A DNA stretch of 64,000 nt from Cellulosimicrobium terreum. GTDB lineage: Bacteria; Actinomycetota; Actinomycetes; Actinomycetales; Cellulomonadaceae. The stretch covers positions 1,157,258-1,221,257 of the forward strand of contig JACYFD010000001.1 in NCBI GenBank assembly GCA_014803435.1, in the 5' to 3' direction. Position 1 is the first letter of the stretch; each line of letters starts with the position of its first letter. The notes under the pieces are model-generated. The model ran no database searches. It saw only the letters and a list, made by a program, of their open reading frames with translations, and was not told the DNA's origin. The position numbers were made by a program, and so were the translations under genes. Positions 34,893 through 44,700 of this stretch are shown here, piece by piece.

Positions 34893-36923
34893 ATGACGAT
34901 GCTCCTGTCCGCCCTGCCGTCGGCCGGCGGTCTGCTGACCGCCACCGACGTCGTGCCGGCGTCCCAGACCGTGCCCGGGCCGTTCCTGGCGGCCCCGTTC
35001 CTCGTCCTGCTCCCGCTCCTCGGTGCGGCGGTCCTGCTGCTCGCCGGGCGCCGCAGCGACCGGTGGGGCGCGTGGTTCGGCGTGCTCATGTCCGGCGCGG
35101 CGTTCCTCGTCGGCCTGTGGGTCTTCCTGTCCATGGCGGGCCTGCCCACCGACGACCGCGTCGTGGACTACCGCCTGTTCGACTGGATCGACGCGGGCAG
35201 CCTCGACGTCGCGCTCGGACTGCGGATCGACCCGCTCTCGATGACCTTCGTCCTGCTCGTGACGTTCGTCGGGACGCTCATCCACGTGTACGCGGTCGCC
35301 TACATGGCGCACGACCGCGACCGGCGCCGCTTCTTCGCCTACCTCAACCTGTTCATCGCGGCGATGCTCGTACTGGTCCTCGCCGACTCCTACCTCCTGC
35401 TGTTCGTCGGCTGGGAGGGCGTGGGGCTCGCGTCGTACCTGCTCATCGGCTTCTGGAACCACAACCGCGCGTACGCGGTCGCGGCCAAGAAGGCGTTCGT
35501 CATGAACCGCGTGGGCGACCTCGGGCTGATCGTCGCACTCATGCTCATGTTCGCGACGTTCGGCGCCGTGGACTTCACGACGGTCTTCGCCGAGGCGCCC
35601 GAGGCGTCGACCGCGGTGCTCACCGCGACCGGTCTCGCGCTCCTGGTCGCCGCGTGCGGCAAGTCGGCGCAGTTCCCGCTCCAGGCGTGGCTCGGGGATG
35701 CCATGGCGGGCCCGACGCCGGTCTCCGCCCTCATCCACGCCGCGACCATGGTCACGGCCGGGGTCTACCTCGTCGTGCGCTCGGCACCGATCTTCGAGGG
35801 CGCGCCGACCGCGCAGCTCGTCGTCGTGATCGTGGGCGCGGTGACCCTGATCTTCGGGGCGATCGTGGGCTGCGCGAAGGACGACATCAAGAAGGCGCTC
35901 GCCGCGTCGACCATGTCGCAGATCGGGTACATGATCCTCGCCGCCGGCCTCGGGCCGATCGGGTACGCCTTCGCGATCTTCCACCTCGTGACGCACGGCT
36001 TCTTCAAGGCCGGCATGTTCCTCGGTGCCGGGTCGGTCATGCACGGCATGGACGACCAGGTCGACATGCGCCGGTTCGGCGGGCTCTCGCGGTTCATGAA
36101 GGTCACCTGGATCACGTTCATGATGGGCTGGCTCGCGATCCTCGGCATCCCCCCGTTCTCCGGGTTCTACAGCAAGGACAAGATCATCGAGGCGGCGTTC
36201 GTCCCGGTCGACGGCTCGCCGTGGCGCGCCTGGGTCTTCGGCGGCGTCGCGCTGATCGGCGCGGGGATCACCGCGTTCTACATGTCCCGGCTGTTCTTCA
36301 TGACGTTCCTGGGCCGACGACGCTGGAACGACGGGCACGGCGACCTGGAGGGCCTCGGCTCCCAGGACGGGCCGGTGCGGCACCCGCACGAGTCCCCGCG
36401 CCTGATGACGTGGCCGATGATCCTCCTCGCGGTGGGTTCGGTCGGGCTGGGCTTCGTCCTCAACGCGGGCGGGCGGTTCGTCTCGTGGCTCGAGCCGGTG
36501 ACGGGGCACGGCGAGCACCACGAGCCGGTGCTGCCGGTCTGGTCGTTGATCACCCTGACGCTGCTGCTCGTGCTCGCCGGCGTCGTGCTCGCGTGGCGGC
36601 AGTACGTGGTCTCGCTCGTGCCGGTCCGCGCCCCGCGCGGTGCGGTCCTCACGCGGGCCGCCCGGCGTGACCTGTACCAGGACGACGTCAACGAGGCGGT
36701 CTTCATGCGGCCCGGCCAGTACCTCACCCGGTCTCTCGTGTACGCCGACAAGGAGATGGTCGACGGCGGCTGGCTCGGCCTGGCCGGCGTCGTCGGGCGC
36801 GTCGGCGAGTGGCTGCGCGGCTGGCAGAACGGCTACGTGCGTACGTACGGCGCGACGATGCTCGGCGGCCTCGTGGTCATCGCCGCCGTCGTCCTCGCCC
36901 TGACCACCGGCTCCGCGAGCTGA
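34893..36923 (+). CDS. nuoL: NADH-quinone oxidoreductase subunit L
   Basis: NuoL is the distal antiporter-like proton pump subunit (676 aa) with the long lateral helix at its C-terminus. [20 protein letters not shown] near residue 165 carries the key Glu, and [34 protein letters not shown] carries the conserved Lys and His residues. A ~60-residue cytoplasmic loop near 470-500 and a longer one near 580-620 are typical. ATG 34893 follows GAGGGGT. Confidence 0.96.
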   Translation: MTMLLSALPSAGGLLTATDVVPASQTVPGPFLAAPFLVLLPLLGAAVLLLAGRRSDRWGAWFGVLMSGAAFLVGLWVFLSMAGLPTDDRVVDYRLFDWIDAGSLDVALGLRIDPLSMTFVLLVTFVGTLIHVYAVAYMAHDRDRRRFFAYLNLFIAAMLVLVLADSYLLLFVGWEGVGLASYLLIGFWNHNRAYAVAAKKAFVMNRVGDLGLIVALMLMFATFGAVDFTTVFAEAPEASTAVLTATGLALLVAACGKSAQFPLQAWLGDAMAGPTPVSALIHAATMVTAGVYLVVRSAPIFEGAPTAQLVVVIVGAVTLIFGAIVGCAKDDIKKALAASTMSQIGYMILAAGLGPIGYAFAIFHLVTHGFFKAGMFLGAGSVMHGMDDQVDMRRFGGLSRFMKVTWITFMMGWLAILGIPPFSGFYSKDKIIEAAFVPVDGSPWRAWVFGGVALIGAGITAFYMSRLFFMTFLGRRRWNDGHGDLEGLGSQDGPVRHPHESPRLMTWPMILLAVGSVGLGFVLNAGGRFVSWLEPVTGHGEHHEPVLPVWSLITLTLLLVLAGVVLAWRQYVVSLVPVRAPRGAVLTRAARRDLYQDDVNEAVFMRPGQYLTRSLVYADKEMVDGGWLGLAGVVGRVGEWLRGWQNGYVRTYGATMLGGLVVIAAVVLALTTGSAS

Positions 36924-36935
36924 GAGGAACCTCCC

Positions 36936-38594
36936 ATGACTTCAGCTCCTTGGCTCACGCTCCTGGTCGCCTGGCCCCTGGTCGGGGCGGCGGCCGTGTG
37001 GCTCACCGCGACCGCCCGCACGCGCGGCGTCGGCCCCGGCGCGCTGCGTGCCGTGCGCGGCATCGCGCTCGGCGCCGCGCTCGTCGAGGTCGTGCTCCTC
37101 GTCTGCGCCTTCACCGCGTTCGACACGGGCGCGGCCGGGACGCACCAGCTCGCCGAGACGTACTCCTGGATCCCGCAGCTCGGGGTGAGCTACGCCGTCG
37201 GCGCCGACGGGGTCGCGCTCGCACTGGTCGCGCTCGCCGTCGTGCTCGTCCCGCTCGTCGTCCTGGCGGCGTGGAAGGAGCAGGAGGGTGACGTGCGTCG
37301 CCTGCGCCACTACCTGGCGCTCGTGCTGCTGCTCGAGTCGTTCATGGTGGCGGTGTTCCTCGCGCGCGACGTGTTCTTCTTCTACGTCCTGTTCGAGGCG
37401 ATGCTCATCCCGGTGTACTTCCTCATCGGCGGGTTCGGGGTCGGTGCACGACGCCGGTACGCGGCCGTGAAGTTCCTGCTCTTCTCGCTCGCGGGCGGTC
37501 TGATCATGCTCGCGGCGGTCATCGCGCTCTACGTCCAGGTGCCGGTGGACCCGGCGACGGGCGCGCGGCCGGAGGACGCGTTCCTCACGGCGAACCTCGT
37601 GGAGCACTTCGCCGCGAACCCGATGCCCGTCACCACGGAGCGGCTGCTGTTCCTCGGGTTCTTCCTCGCGTTCGCGATCAAGGCGCCGCTCTTCCCCGTG
37701 CACACGTGGCTGCCCGACGCCGCGCAGCACGCCCAGGCGGGGACGTCGACCCTGCTCGTCGGCGTGCTCGACAAGGTCGGCACGTTCGGGATGCTCACGC
37801 TCTGCCTGCCGCTGTTCCCCAGCGCGAGCGCGTGGGCGGCTCCGGTCGTGATCGTCCTCGCCGTCGTCTCGATCCTGTACGGCGCGCTCATGGCGATCGG
37901 GCAGAGCGACCTCATGCGGCTCATCGCCTACACGTCCGTCTCGCACTTCGGGTTCATCGTGCTCGGCATCTTCGCGTTCTCGTCGTTGAGCGTCGCGGGC
38001 TCCTCGCTCTACATGGTCAACCACGGGATCTCGACCGGCGCGCTGTTCCTCCTCGGCGGGTTCCTGGTCGCCCGGCACCCCGAGCGCTCGCAGCGCATCG
38101 CCGACTACGGGGGCCTCCAGAAGGTCGTCCCCGTGCTCGCCGGCACGTTCCTCGTCGCCGGGCTCTCCGCGCTGTCCCTGCCGGGCCTGTCGACGTTCGT
38201 CAGCGAGATCATGGTGCTCGTCGGCACGTTCGCGACGTCGCACTGGGCCGCGCTCGTCGCCGTCCTCGGCGTCGTGCTCGCCGCGCTCTACGTGCTGCTC
38301 ACCTACCAGCGCATCTTCACCGGCCCGACCCGCGAGGGCCTCGAGCAGCTGCCCGACCTGGGCGCCCGCGAGAAGTGGGTCGTCGCACCCCTGATCGCGC
38401 TGCTGCTCGTGCTCGGGCTCTACCCGGCGCCCGCGCTCGACCTCGTCCGGGAGCCCGCCGAGGTCACGATGTCCGACCTGGCGCCGGCCGGCGTCGTCGA
38501 CCCACCGAGCAGCGACCCGTTCGCCGACCCCGAGCCGGCGGCTGACGCCGCCGGCACCGCCACGCGCACCACTGCCGAAGGGAGCGAGTCGTGA
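36936..38594 (+). CDS. nuoM: NADH-quinone oxidoreductase subunit M
   Basis: NuoM is the second antiporter-like pump subunit (552 aa, about 14 helices). Motifs include FFYVLFEAMLIPVYFLIGGFG with the essential Glu, and KAPLFPVHTWLPDAAQHAQAG with the conserved Lys/His. The C-terminal ~50 residues are a hydrophilic tail. ATG 36936 follows GAGAGGAA. The stop overlaps nuoN. Confidence 0.96.
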   Translation: MTSAPWLTLLVAWPLVGAAAVWLTATARTRGVGPGALRAVRGIALGAALVEVVLLVCAFTAFDTGAAGTHQLAETYSWIPQLGVSYAVGADGVALALVALAVVLVPLVVLAAWKEQEGDVRRLRHYLALVLLLESFMVAVFLARDVFFFYVLFEAMLIPVYFLIGGFGVGARRRYAAVKFLLFSLAGGLIMLAAVIALYVQVPVDPATGARPEDAFLTANLVEHFAANPMPVTTERLLFLGFFLAFAIKAPLFPVHTWLPDAAQHAQAGTSTLLVGVLDKVGTFGMLTLCLPLFPSASAWAAPVVIVLAVVSILYGALMAIGQSDLMRLIAYTSVSHFGFIVLGIFAFSSLSVAGSSLYMVNHGISTGALFLLGGFLVARHPERSQRIADYGGLQKVVPVLAGTFLVAGLSALSLPGLSTFVSEIMVLVGTFATSHWAALVAVLGVVLAALYVLLTYQRIFTGPTREGLEQLPDLGAREKWVVAPLIALLLVLGLYPAPALDLVREPAEVTMSDLAPAGVVDPPSSDPFADPEPAADAAGTATRTTAEGSES

Positions 38595-40339
38595 ACGACT
38601 CCTTCGTCGCCCCCACGATCGACTGGGTCTACCTGGTCCCGATCCTCGTCGTCCTCGGTGCCGGCGTCGTCGGGGTGCTCGTCGAGGCGTTCGTGCCGGC
38701 GCGGGCGCGGCGCACCGTCCAGGTGGTGCTCGCGCTCGTCGCGACGGCGGCCGCGTTCGCGTCGATCGTCGTCCTGTGGCAGGACCCGGCGGTGCAGGGC
38801 GACCCCACCAGCGGTGCCTACGGCGTGCGCGTGCTCGGGGGTGCGATGGTGATCGACCCGTTCGGCCTCGCGGTCCAGGGCACCGTCGTCCTGCTCGCGC
38901 TCCTCGCGATCCTCGTGATCGCCGACAAGACCTCGACGGGCCAGGACGCGTTCGCACCGACCGCCGCCGCCGTGCCCGGATCCCCGTACGAGGACCTCGC
39001 GCGCCGCAAGGGGCTCGAGCAGACCGAGGTCTACCCGCTGGTGCTGTTCGCCGTCGGCGGCATGATGATCTTCCCCGCCACCGGCAACCTCCTGGTCATG
39101 TTCGTCGCGCTCGAGGTGTTGTCCTTGCCGCTGTACGTGCTGTCCGCGATGGCGCGGCGCCGGCGCCTGCTGTCGCAGGAGGCGTCGTTCAAGTACTTCC
39201 TCCTGGGCGCCTTCGCGTCCGCCCTGTTCATCTTCGGCGTCTCCCTCGTCTACGGCTACGCGGGGACGGTCGACCTCGTCGGCGTCCTGCAGGCCCTCGC
39301 TGGCGGCGGCACGCCCCTCGCGGACATGCCCGGCCTCGTGCTGACCGGCGTGCTGCTGATCCTCGCCGGTCTGCTGTTCAAGATCGGGGCGGCGCCGTTC
39401 CACTCGTGGACGCCCGACGTCTACCAGGGTGCCCCCACCCCCATCACGGGATTCATGGCCGCGTGTACCAAGGCGGCCGCGTTCGGGGCGCTGGTCCGCG
39501 TCCTGTACGTCGTCAGCGTCGGGTTCGCGCAGTCCTCGCCCGGCACCCGCGAGGACCTGTTCGTCGCGCTCTGGGTCGTCGCGCTGCTCACGATGGTGAT
39601 CGGTACCGCCGTCGGTGCCGTCCAGACCGACGTCAAGCGACTCCTCGCGTACTCCTCGATCGCGCACGCCGGGTTCATCCTCGTGGGTGTCATCGGCTTC
39701 TCCCAGCTGTCGCTGCGCGCGACGGTGTTCTACCTCTTCGTCTACGGGGTCGCGACCGTCGGCGCCTTCGCCGTCGTGACGCTCGTGCGCGAGAAGGCTC
39801 CCGCGAACGTCCCGGTCCCCGTCGCCGCCGGTGCGGTGGGGGAGACCGACAACACGCTCGACCCGGGTTCCTCCGCAACGTCCGGTGGGCCCGACGCCGA
39901 GGTCGTGCTCGGGGAGGCGACCCGCCTCGCGCAGTGGGCCGGGCTGGGTCGCCGCAGCCCGTGGCTCGCCGGGACGTTCTCGCTCTTCCTGCTCTCCATG
40001 GCGGGGATCCCGCTGACCGCGGGGTTCATCGCGAAGTTCTCGGCGTTCGGGGCGGCGATCGCCGGGCCGGACGGGGACGGGAGCGGGGCGACCTGGGTCC
40101 TCGCCGTGGTCGGCGTGGTGGCCTCCGCGGTCGCGGTGTTCTTCTACGTGCGGATCATCGTCCTGATGTTCTTCACCCCTCCCGCGGAGGACGTCGACGG
40201 GGTCGGGGTGACCGTGGTCCGGTCGCGTGGTCCGGCCGCGATCGCGATCGGCGTGTGCGCCCTCCTGGTGCTCGTCCTGGGTGTATTTCCGTCCCCGGTT
40301 CTCGAACTCGCGGCCGAGGCGGTTAAGTTCGTCCCGTGA
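38591..40339 (+). CDS. nuoN: NADH-quinone oxidoreductase subunit N
   Basis: NuoN is the third antiporter-like subunit (582 aa). It has NLLVMFVALEVLSLPLYVL near residue 175 with the Glu, KIGAAPFHSWTPDVYQGAPTP near residue 265, and a ~50-residue polar loop at about 405-445 that is longer than in E. coli. GTG 38591 overlaps nuoM, and the stop overlaps the polyprenyl synthase start (GTGA), tying quinone side-chain supply to complex I translation. Confidence 0.95.
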   Translation: MNDSFVAPTIDWVYLVPILVVLGAGVVGVLVEAFVPARARRTVQVVLALVATAAAFASIVVLWQDPAVQGDPTSGAYGVRVLGGAMVIDPFGLAVQGTVVLLALLAILVIADKTSTGQDAFAPTAAAVPGSPYEDLARRKGLEQTEVYPLVLFAVGGMMIFPATGNLLVMFVALEVLSLPLYVLSAMARRRRLLSQEASFKYFLLGAFASALFIFGVSLVYGYAGTVDLVGVLQALAGGGTPLADMPGLVLTGVLLILAGLLFKIGAAPFHSWTPDVYQGAPTPITGFMAACTKAAAFGALVRVLYVVSVGFAQSSPGTREDLFVALWVVALLTMVIGTAVGAVQTDVKRLLAYSSIAHAGFILVGVIGFSQLSLRATVFYLFVYGVATVGAFAVVTLVREKAPANVPVPVAAGAVGETDNTLDPGSSATSGGPDAEVVLGEATRLAQWAGLGRRSPWLAGTFSLFLLSMAGIPLTAGFIAKFSAFGAAIAGPDGDGSGATWVLAVVGVVASAVAVFFYVRIIVLMFFTPPAEDVDGVGVTVVRSRGPAAIAIGVCALLVLVLGVFPSPVLELAAEAVKFVP

Positions 40340-41415
40340 CCCCAGTGCCTGCAGCGTCCCCCGAGCCTCCCGTGCCCCCCGTGCCCGGACGCCACGCCCG
40401 GCCGGCTCCCGTGACGACCACCGCCATCCCGATCTCCGACCCGGAGCTCGCCGCGGCGCTCACCGAGCGCCTCGCGGGCGTCGAGACCCGGCTGCGCGAC
40501 GCGGTCGCGCACGCCGACCCGCTCGCCGACACCGCGTCCCGGCACCTGGTCAACGCCGGGGGGAAGCGGCTCCGGCCCCTGCTGACACTGCTCGCGGCCG
40601 AGCTCGGCGACGGTGCCCGGGCCGAGGTCGAGGAGGCGGCCGTCGTGGTCGAGCTCACGCACCTCGCGTCGTTGTACCACGACGACGTCATGGACTCCGC
40701 GGCCGTGCGCCGCGGTGCCCCCGCGGCGCACGCCGTGTTCGGCAACTCCGTCGCGATCCTCGTGGGCGACCTGCTCTTCGCCCGCGCCGCGTCCACGGTC
40801 GCGGCGCTCGGTCCCGAGGCCGTGCTCATCCAGGCGCGGACCTTCGAGCGGCTGTGCCTCGGCCAGCTCCACGAGACCACCGGGCCGGGCGAGGGCGACG
40901 ACGCCGTCACGCACTACCTGCAGGTGCTCGCGGACAAGACGGCGTCGCTGCTCGCGACGTCCGCGCGCCTCGGCGCCATGTTCGCGGGGTGCGACGACTC
41001 GACCGTCGACGCGGTCGCGGCCTACGGCGAGCGGCTCGGGGTCGCGTTCCAGCTCGCCGACGACGTGCTCGACCTCGCGTCGTCGGGCGACGAGTCGGGG
41101 AAGACTCCAGGAACGGACCTGCGGGAGAAGGTCCCGACCATGCCGGTCCTGCTGCTGCGCGCGCGCCTCGCCGACGGCACGGCGACGACCGCGGACACCG
41201 AGCTGGTCGCGCTGCTCGACTCCGACCTGTCCGACGACGCCGCGCTCGCGGACGCCGTCCGTGCACTGCGCGCCCACGAGGTGCTGGGGGAGACCCGAGC
41301 CCTCGCGGTCGAGTGGGCGCAGGCCGCCGGGGCCGAGCTCGACCCGCTGCCCGACGGCCCGGTGACGGACGCGCTGCGGTCCTTCGCCCAGGCGCTCGCG
41401 GACCGCGCGTCCTGA
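40336..41415 (+). CDS. Polyprenyl diphosphate synthase (trans-type), probable menaquinone side-chain synthase
   Basis: This 359-aa all-alpha prenyltransferase extends allylic diphosphates with isopentenyl diphosphate. NAGGKRLRPLLTLLA near residue 75 is the substrate-binding motif, the first Asp-rich motif is DDVMD from Asp116, and the second is DDVLD from Asp242. The residues before the first motif (LASLYH) are small to medium, fitting a long-chain product. Chain length is not certain from sequence. Position after nuoN and within a men supercluster makes menaquinone tail supply (MenA substrate) the likely role. GTG 40336 is coupled to nuoN; a GTG at 40411 is an alternative start. Confidence 0.9.
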   Translation: MTPVPAASPEPPVPPVPGRHARPAPVTTTAIPISDPELAAALTERLAGVETRLRDAVAHADPLADTASRHLVNAGGKRLRPLLTLLAAELGDGARAEVEEAAVVVELTHLASLYHDDVMDSAAVRRGAPAAHAVFGNSVAILVGDLLFARAASTVAALGPEAVLIQARTFERLCLGQLHETTGPGEGDDAVTHYLQVLADKTASLLATSARLGAMFAGCDDSTVDAVAAYGERLGVAFQLADDVLDLASSGDESGKTPGTDLREKVPTMPVLLLRARLADGTATTADTELVALLDSDLSDDAALADAVRALRAHEVLGETRALAVEWAQAAGAELDPLPDGPVTDALRSFAQALADRAS

Positions 41416-41784
41416 GCGCACGCTGTGGACATCCGGCAACGGTTGCGTGAGGCGATCGTCGGGTCCGACGGCGACCGAGCCCGCGGACGGGGGCGGACCG
41501 CCGGATGACGTGCGTCCGGGTGCACGGCGGTCGGGACGGTCGCCCTGGGCGGTGACCTGCGTCGTCATCTCGACGACCGGGTGGGCGGGCCGTCCTGGCG
41601 CCGCGCCCGGGAGGTCGGTCGAGGCGTCGTGGGTGGGGAGCGGTCCCCATGAGCAGGGGTAGGGCGAGGCGCGGGAGCCCGCTATTCTCGTGTGCGCGAT
41701 CGGTGTGCGCTCGACCAGGGGCGCGCGACGGCCCGGCAGACGACCGGCCGCGCACCGCACCCGACCCTGTTACCCGGAGGACCT
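41416..41784 (+). promoter_or_regulatory. 369-bp intergenic regulatory region before the giant surface-protein gene
   Basis: No protein or RNA gene is evident. It holds a small GCAAC-G-GTTGC repeat at 41436-41446 just after the synthase stop, the TGGGGA-N4-TCCCCA palindrome at 41634-41649, a TATTCT box at 41693-41698 that is the best -10 candidate, and CCCGGAGGA before the GTG at 41785. If TATTCT is used, the leader is about 80 nt. Confidence 0.5.
41634..41649. promoter_or_regulatory. Palindrome TGGGGA-GCGG-TCCCCA, shared with the WXG100-like gene region
   Basis: The arms are perfect complements, and an extra T follows at 41650. The same core with a different four-base spacer occurs at 63863-63880 before the WXG100-like gene. 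It lies about 44 bp before the TATTCT box, a fitting site for an activator or repressor. Confidence 0.55.
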
Positions 41785-44700
41785 GTGGGTTACCTGTCTG
41801 GCCTGCGCGACCACCGTCGTGCCGTGGCGTCGGTGGGGACGGTGACCGCGTTCTCGGTGGCGCTCGTCGGGTTCGCCTTCTTCTACGAGGGCGAGGCGAC
41901 GGCCGACGTCGACCTGAACGACTCCGGGGTCTGGGTGACGAAGACGTCGTCCGGCCAGCTCGGACGCTTCAACTACGAGTCCCAGGCGATGGACGGCTCG
42001 CTGCTCGCCGGCTCTGCCGCGTTCGACGTGCAGCAGGACGCGTCGCGCGTGCTCCTGGACGACACGGGCTCCTCCGCAGCCTCGCCGATCGACGTCGCGC
42101 ACCTGTCCCTGGACGGGCAGGTCCGGCTCCCCGCGGGTGCGCAGGTCATGTCCGGCGGTGGGGTCACCGCGGTCCTCGACGGGGAGGAAGGCCTCCTGTG
42201 GGTGCTCCCGTTCGACTCCGCGACGTCGTTCGACGCCGAGGAGACGAAGCCGGTCGCACAGCTCGGGGGCGACGGTGCGCTGACCGTGGCGCAGGACGGC
42301 ACGGTGTTCGCGGCGGTGCCGGCGACCGGGACGCTGTGGACCGTGCACACCTCGGTGACGGGCGAGCCCGAGGGCGACGCGCAGACGTCGACGCTGCCGG
42401 TGGAGAAGAGCGCCGAGGTCGCGGTGACCGCGGTCGGCGACGACGCCGTCGTGCTCGACCGCTCGGGAGCTCGTCTCGTCCTGCCCGGGGGGAAGACGGT
42501 CCCGCTCGACGACGCGGGAGCCGCCGAGCTGCAGCAGCCGTCGGCCGCGAGCGAGGCGGTCGTGGTCGCGACGGCGTCGGGCCTGGTCACCCAGCCGTTG
42601 GGCGGTGGTGACGCGCAGGTGCGGCGGGCCTCGGGGGTCCCGAACCCACCGGTCCAGCTCGACGGCTGCACGTACGGCGCGTGGTCGTCGAGCGCGCAGG
42701 TCATCCGTGACTGCGCCGGCTCGGACGACGACGTGGACAAGCAGCTGGAGGGCGTCGACCCGCAGTCCCGCCTCCTCTACCGGGTGAACCGGCACGTCGT
42801 CGTGCTCAACGACCTGTCCGCCGGGACGCTGTGGATGGCCGCGGACTCGTACGAGAAGGTCGACGACTGGGACCGGAAGCAGCCCGAGGAGGCGGCGGGC
42901 GAGGAGTCCGACGCGTCGTTGACGAACCCGGAGCAGGTCGACCAGTTCATCGCCGACCGGTCGCAGCCGAACAAGCCGCCGAAGCCGAAGGACGACGTTC
43001 TCGGGGTGCGCCCGGGGCGGACGACGATCCTGCCGGTGCTGGCCAACGACGTCGACCCGGACGGGGACGTCATGACCGCGACGGTCCTGGGCGAGGGGCC
43101 CGAGGGCGTCGACGTGCAGCAGATCATGGGCGGTGCGGCGCTGCAGGCGGTCGTGCCCGAGGACGCCGAGGGGACCGAGGGGCTCCGGTACGCGGTCTCG
43201 GACGGCCGCGGGGGCGTGGCCGAGGCGGGCGTCTCCCTGAAGGTCTCGCCGTGGGGCGAGAACGAGATCCCCGAGCAGTCCGGCGATCCCGTGCTCAAGG
43301 TCGCCCAGGGCGGCACGGCGAGCATCAAGGTGCTGCCGTACTTCGACGACCCGGACGGCGACGACCTGTACCTCGCGTCCGCCGAGGCGACGTCGGCCGG
43401 CGACCAGGTCCGGTCGCGACCGGACGGGACCGTCGAGTTCCGTGACGGCGGGGCCTCCACGGGCCGCAAGATCGTGGACGTCGCGGTGTCGGACGGCCAA
43501 GGCGGGCTCGCCGAGGGTCAGCTCCTCATCGAGGTGCTGCCGCAGGACCAGCCCCCGATCGCGGTGAACGACCACGTCGTCGTCCCGGCGGGCGAGTCCG
43601 TGACGGTGGAGCCGCTGACGAACGACACGGACCCCGACGGCGACGAGCTGCGCCTGTCGGACGTGTCGGAGGTCGACGGTGCCCAGATCACGGAGAACCT
43701 CGACGCGGGCGAGCTCGCGTTCTCGTCCATGGAGCCCGGCTCGTACGACCTGACCTACCAGGTGACCGACGGCCCGAACGTCACGACCGGGCTCGTGCGG
43801 GTCGACGTGACGGCACCCGACGAGGCGAACGCCCCGCCGATCGTCGTGACCGACACCGCGCTGCTGCCGGCGGGTGGCAAGACCCTCGTCGACGTGCTCG
43901 CGAACGACACCGATCCCGCGGGCGGGGTGCTCGTCGTGCAGTCGGTCTCGGTGCCCGACGACGCCGGGGTGTCCGTCGCGGTCCTGTCGCACCAGATGCT
44001 GCGCGTCACCGAGCTGCGCGCGCTGGACGGCCCCGTGAGCGTCGAGTACACGGTGTCCAACGGGAGCGCGACGTCGACCGGCCAGGTGCGCGTCGTGCCG
44101 GTCCCGGCGCCGACCAGGCTCCAGCCGCCGAACGCGGCGGCCGACGCGGTGACGGTGCAGGCGGGCGACGTCGTGACCATCCCGGTGCTGCGGAACGACA
44201 CGCACCCCGACGGTCTCGAGCTGTTCCTCCAGGACGAGCTCGAGCAGGACGTCGACCCGGCGGTGGGCGAGGCCTTCGTCTCCGAGGACACGCTCCGGTT
44301 CAAGGCGGGATCCGAGGCGGGGACCACGTACGCGATCTACCGCGTCCGGGACGCCAACGGGCAAGAGGACTCCGCGCAGGTCACGATCCACGTGCGCGAC
44401 GACGAGGAGAACGCCGCACCGCAGCCGCGAGCCGTCGAGGCGCGGGTGCTGTCCGGTTCGACGGTGCGCGTCGTCGTGCCGCTCGACGGCATCGACCCGG
44501 ACGGGGACTCCGTCCAGGTCACCGGGGTCGCGTCCGCGCCCGGCAAGGGCACGGCGGAGATCGTCGACGGCTTCCTGGAGTACACGGCCTCGAAGAACGC
44601 GTCCGGGTCGGACTCGTTCACCTACGCCGTGCTGGACACGCGCGGGGCGACGGCGACCGGCACCGTCCGGGTCGGGATCTCCCGTCCGGCCGAGTCGAAC

